DNA of 64,000 nt from Corella eumyota. Taxonomy: Eukaryota > Chordata > Ascidiacea > Phlebobranchia > Corellidae. Location: the NCBI GenBank assembly GCA_963082875.1, contig OY720102.1, positions 8,246,001-8,310,000 of the forward strand, given 5' to 3'. How positions within the stretch are numbered: the stretch's first letter is position 1; the number at the start of each line of letters is the position of its first letter. The notes beneath the pieces are model-generated. The model saw only the letters and a list, made by a program, of their open reading frames with translations, searched no databases and was not told the DNA's origin. The position numbers were made by a program, and so were the translations under genes. This document shows, one piece after another, positions 62,601 to 64,000 of this stretch.

Positions 62601-64000
62601 GTGGTATGGTCGTAGGCAATGTGATGTGGTGAGCCAACACATTTATCATTAACCGTGTATATTTAAAATAAAATAAATGACTTGCGTCGCTTAGCAGTTA
62701 TATCAAATATATTAATTTTCAAAAATTTTGATAAAAAATGACTTCTACATAAGGTACTTTTTAATATGTTAAAAAACTTATAAAACGCCTACGACACCCG
62801 GTATTCCCAGGCGGTCACCCATCCAAGTACTAACCGGGCCCGACGTTGCTTAACATCCCAGATCAGACGAGATGGGGTGTATTCAACGTGGTATGGTCGT
62901 AGGCAATGTGATGTGGTGAGCCAACACATTTAACATTACCCAGGTATATTTAAAATAAAATCTACGACACCCGGTATTCCCAGGCGGTCACCCATCCAAG
63001 TACTAACCGGGCCCGACGTTGCTTAACTTCCCAGATCGGACGAGATGGGGTGTATTCAACGTGGTATAGTCGTAGACAATGTGATGTGGTGAGCCAACAT
63101 ATTTAACATTAACCATGTATATTTAAAATAAAATATATGTCTTGCGTCGCTTGGCAATTATATCTAAATATATTCATTTTCAAAAATTTCGATAAAAATG
63201 ACTGATACATAAAGTACTTTGAAATATGCTAAAAAACTTATAAAATGCCTACGACACCCGGTATTCCCAGGCGGTCACCCATCCAAGTACTAACCGGGCC
63301 CGACGTTGCTTAACTTCCCAGATCAGACGAGATGGGGTGTATTTAACGTGGTATGGTCGTAGGCAATGTGATGTGGTGAGCCAACACATTTAACATTACC
63401 CAGGTATATTTAAAATAAAATCTACGACACCCGGTATTCCCAGGCGGTCACCCATCCAAGTACTAACCGGGCCCGACGTTGCTTAACTTCCCAGATCGGA
63501 CGAGATGGGGTGTACTCAACGTGGTATGGTCGTAGGCAATGTGATGTGGTGAGCCAACACATTTATTATTAACCGTGTATATTTAAAATAAAATAAATGA
63601 CTTGTGTCGCTTAGCAATTATATCAAATGTATTAATTTTAAAAAATTTTGATAAAAAATGACTTTTACATAAAGTACTTTTTAATATGCTAAAAAACTTA
63701 TAAAACGCCTACGACACCCGGTATTCCCAGGCGGTCACCCATCCAAGTACTAACCGGGCCCGACGTTGCTTAACTTCCCAGATCGGACGAGATGGGGTGT
63801 ACTCAACGTGGTATGGTCGTAGGCATTGTGATTTGGTGAGCCAACACATTTATTATTAACCGTGTATATTTAAAATAAAATAAATGACTTGTGTCGCTTA
63901 GCAATTATATCAAATATATTAATTTTCAAAAATTTCGATAAAAATGACTTATACATAAGGTACTTTCTAATATGCTAAAAAACTTATAAAATGCCTACGA
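59691..64000 (-). rRNA. 5S genes 233-250, right-edge block
   Basis: Left ends: 59691, 59978, 60151s, 60438, 60611s, 60898, 61184, 61466, 61753, 62040, 62213s, 62500, 62787, 62960s, 63247, 63420s, 63707, 63993 (cut by the edge). 59691-60611 follow 11785-12705 at an offset of 47906 bp, but without the 1-nt deletion of 12705. From 62040 the genes repeat 59231 onward at 2809 bp. Confidence 0.96.
63993..64000 (-). rRNA. 5S rRNA, partial, cut by window edge
   Basis: Only the last eight RNA bases (TCGTAGGC, plus strand GCCTACGA) are inside the window. Flank and spacing match gene 61184, so the rest should lie just beyond the edge. Confidence 0.9.

Larger units (their letters stand above)
1..64000 (-). 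repeat. 5S rDNA tandem array filling the whole window
   Basis: Head-to-tail array of 250 5S rRNA genes (249 complete, the last cut by the window edge), all transcribed leftward. Two unit lengths dominate: 287 bp (118-bp gene plus 169-bp spacer) and 173 bp (118-bp gene plus 55-bp spacer). A 282-bp unit carries a 5-bp loss just upstream of the gene. No inversion, foreign insertion, protein gene, tRNA, snRNA or spliced-leader gene was found between copies. The left 3 kb is the most varied part. From about 11.7 kb rightward the array consists of near-identical multi-kilobase blocks. The window begins in a spacer and ends inside a gene, so neither array boundary is present. Confidence 0.98.
59070..64000 (-). 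repeat. 2809-bp tandem duplication at right edge (second copy cut)
   Basis: Genes 59231-61184 match 62040-63993 at a constant 2809 bp. The left junction is between about 61.87 and 61.92 kb, upstream of gene 61753, where the spacer changes from the TTATTATTAACC to the CGCCTAGC type. The equal size with the block at 41.9-47.5 kb appears to be chance: both hold eight long-flank and three short-flank genes, of different order. Confidence 0.87.

Noticed and set aside
1-64000. CRISPR array
   Set aside because: Repeats are 118-bp 5S genes and the intervening sequences are themselves alike. CRISPR repeats are short with unrelated spacers.
1-64000. 5S-derived SINE family (SINE3 type)
   Set aside because: No A/B-box chimera, LINE-like tail, poly-A tail or target-site duplication. 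Copies are in regular tandem with full 3' halves and terminators.
1-64000. Ordinary satellite DNA
   Set aside because: The period contains a well-formed 5S gene with paired helices and terminators, so it is rDNA even though it shows satellite-like higher-order structure.
41870-64000. The two 2809-bp duplications as copies of one event
   Set aside because: Gene order and haplotypes differ between 41.9-47.5 kb and 59.1-64 kb. The equal length follows from both having eight long and three short units.

Overview
The window is one uninterrupted tandem array of 5S ribosomal RNA genes. All copies lie on the minus strand, head to tail, and no other gene was found. I located 249 complete copies and the first 8 bases of a 250th at the right edge. 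The reference copy at 9262-9379 is 118 nt from GCC to GGC. Read on the minus strand, it has the metazoan 5S features: a 9-bp terminal helix I, an internal control region at RNA positions 50-97, and the near-invariant GTTAGTACTTGGATGGGTGA block. AT-rich spacers, this 5S and tandem pol III genes suggest an invertebrate animal genome. I cannot place the lineage from the sequence alone. The array runs past both window ends.

Two spacer classes alternate. The usual long spacer is 169 bp (287-bp unit). It holds a T-rich terminator, an AT-rich middle, a conserved GC-rich island and the TATA-like upstream region of the neighbouring gene. The short spacer is 55 bp (173-bp unit) and lacks about 114 bp. 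In 65 copies, marked 's' in the lists, the gene's 3' flank is the short one. There the last two RNA bases change from GC to AU and the gene runs straight into T4-A-T4.

Layout: 1-3.2 kb holds divergent units with no clear higher order. 3.2-7.1 kb is a four-gene block of about 920 bp. 7.2-12.2 kb is a 2523-bp block present twice. About 11.7-25.7 kb is a 13.87-kb higher-order unit that recurs at about 25.7-40.7 kb as a 15.01-kb version; the extra 1142 bp is an internal four-gene duplication. 40.7-64 kb is a mosaic of pieces of that unit, themselves duplicated in tandem with offsets of 2809, 855, 3556, 4698 and again 2809 bp. The pattern is what repeated unequal exchange in a 5S cluster would leave. 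Breakpoints fall in both genes and spacers.

The copies are not homogeneous. Variants in helix I, helix II, box A, box C, the TATA-like spacing and the terminators travel through the array as haplotypes. The most informative is a C2-to-U change at the RNA 5' end. I saw it only in short-flank copies, where it restores the pair lost by the G117-to-A change. Open reading frames crossing the array are by-products of genes and spacers and are not annotated.
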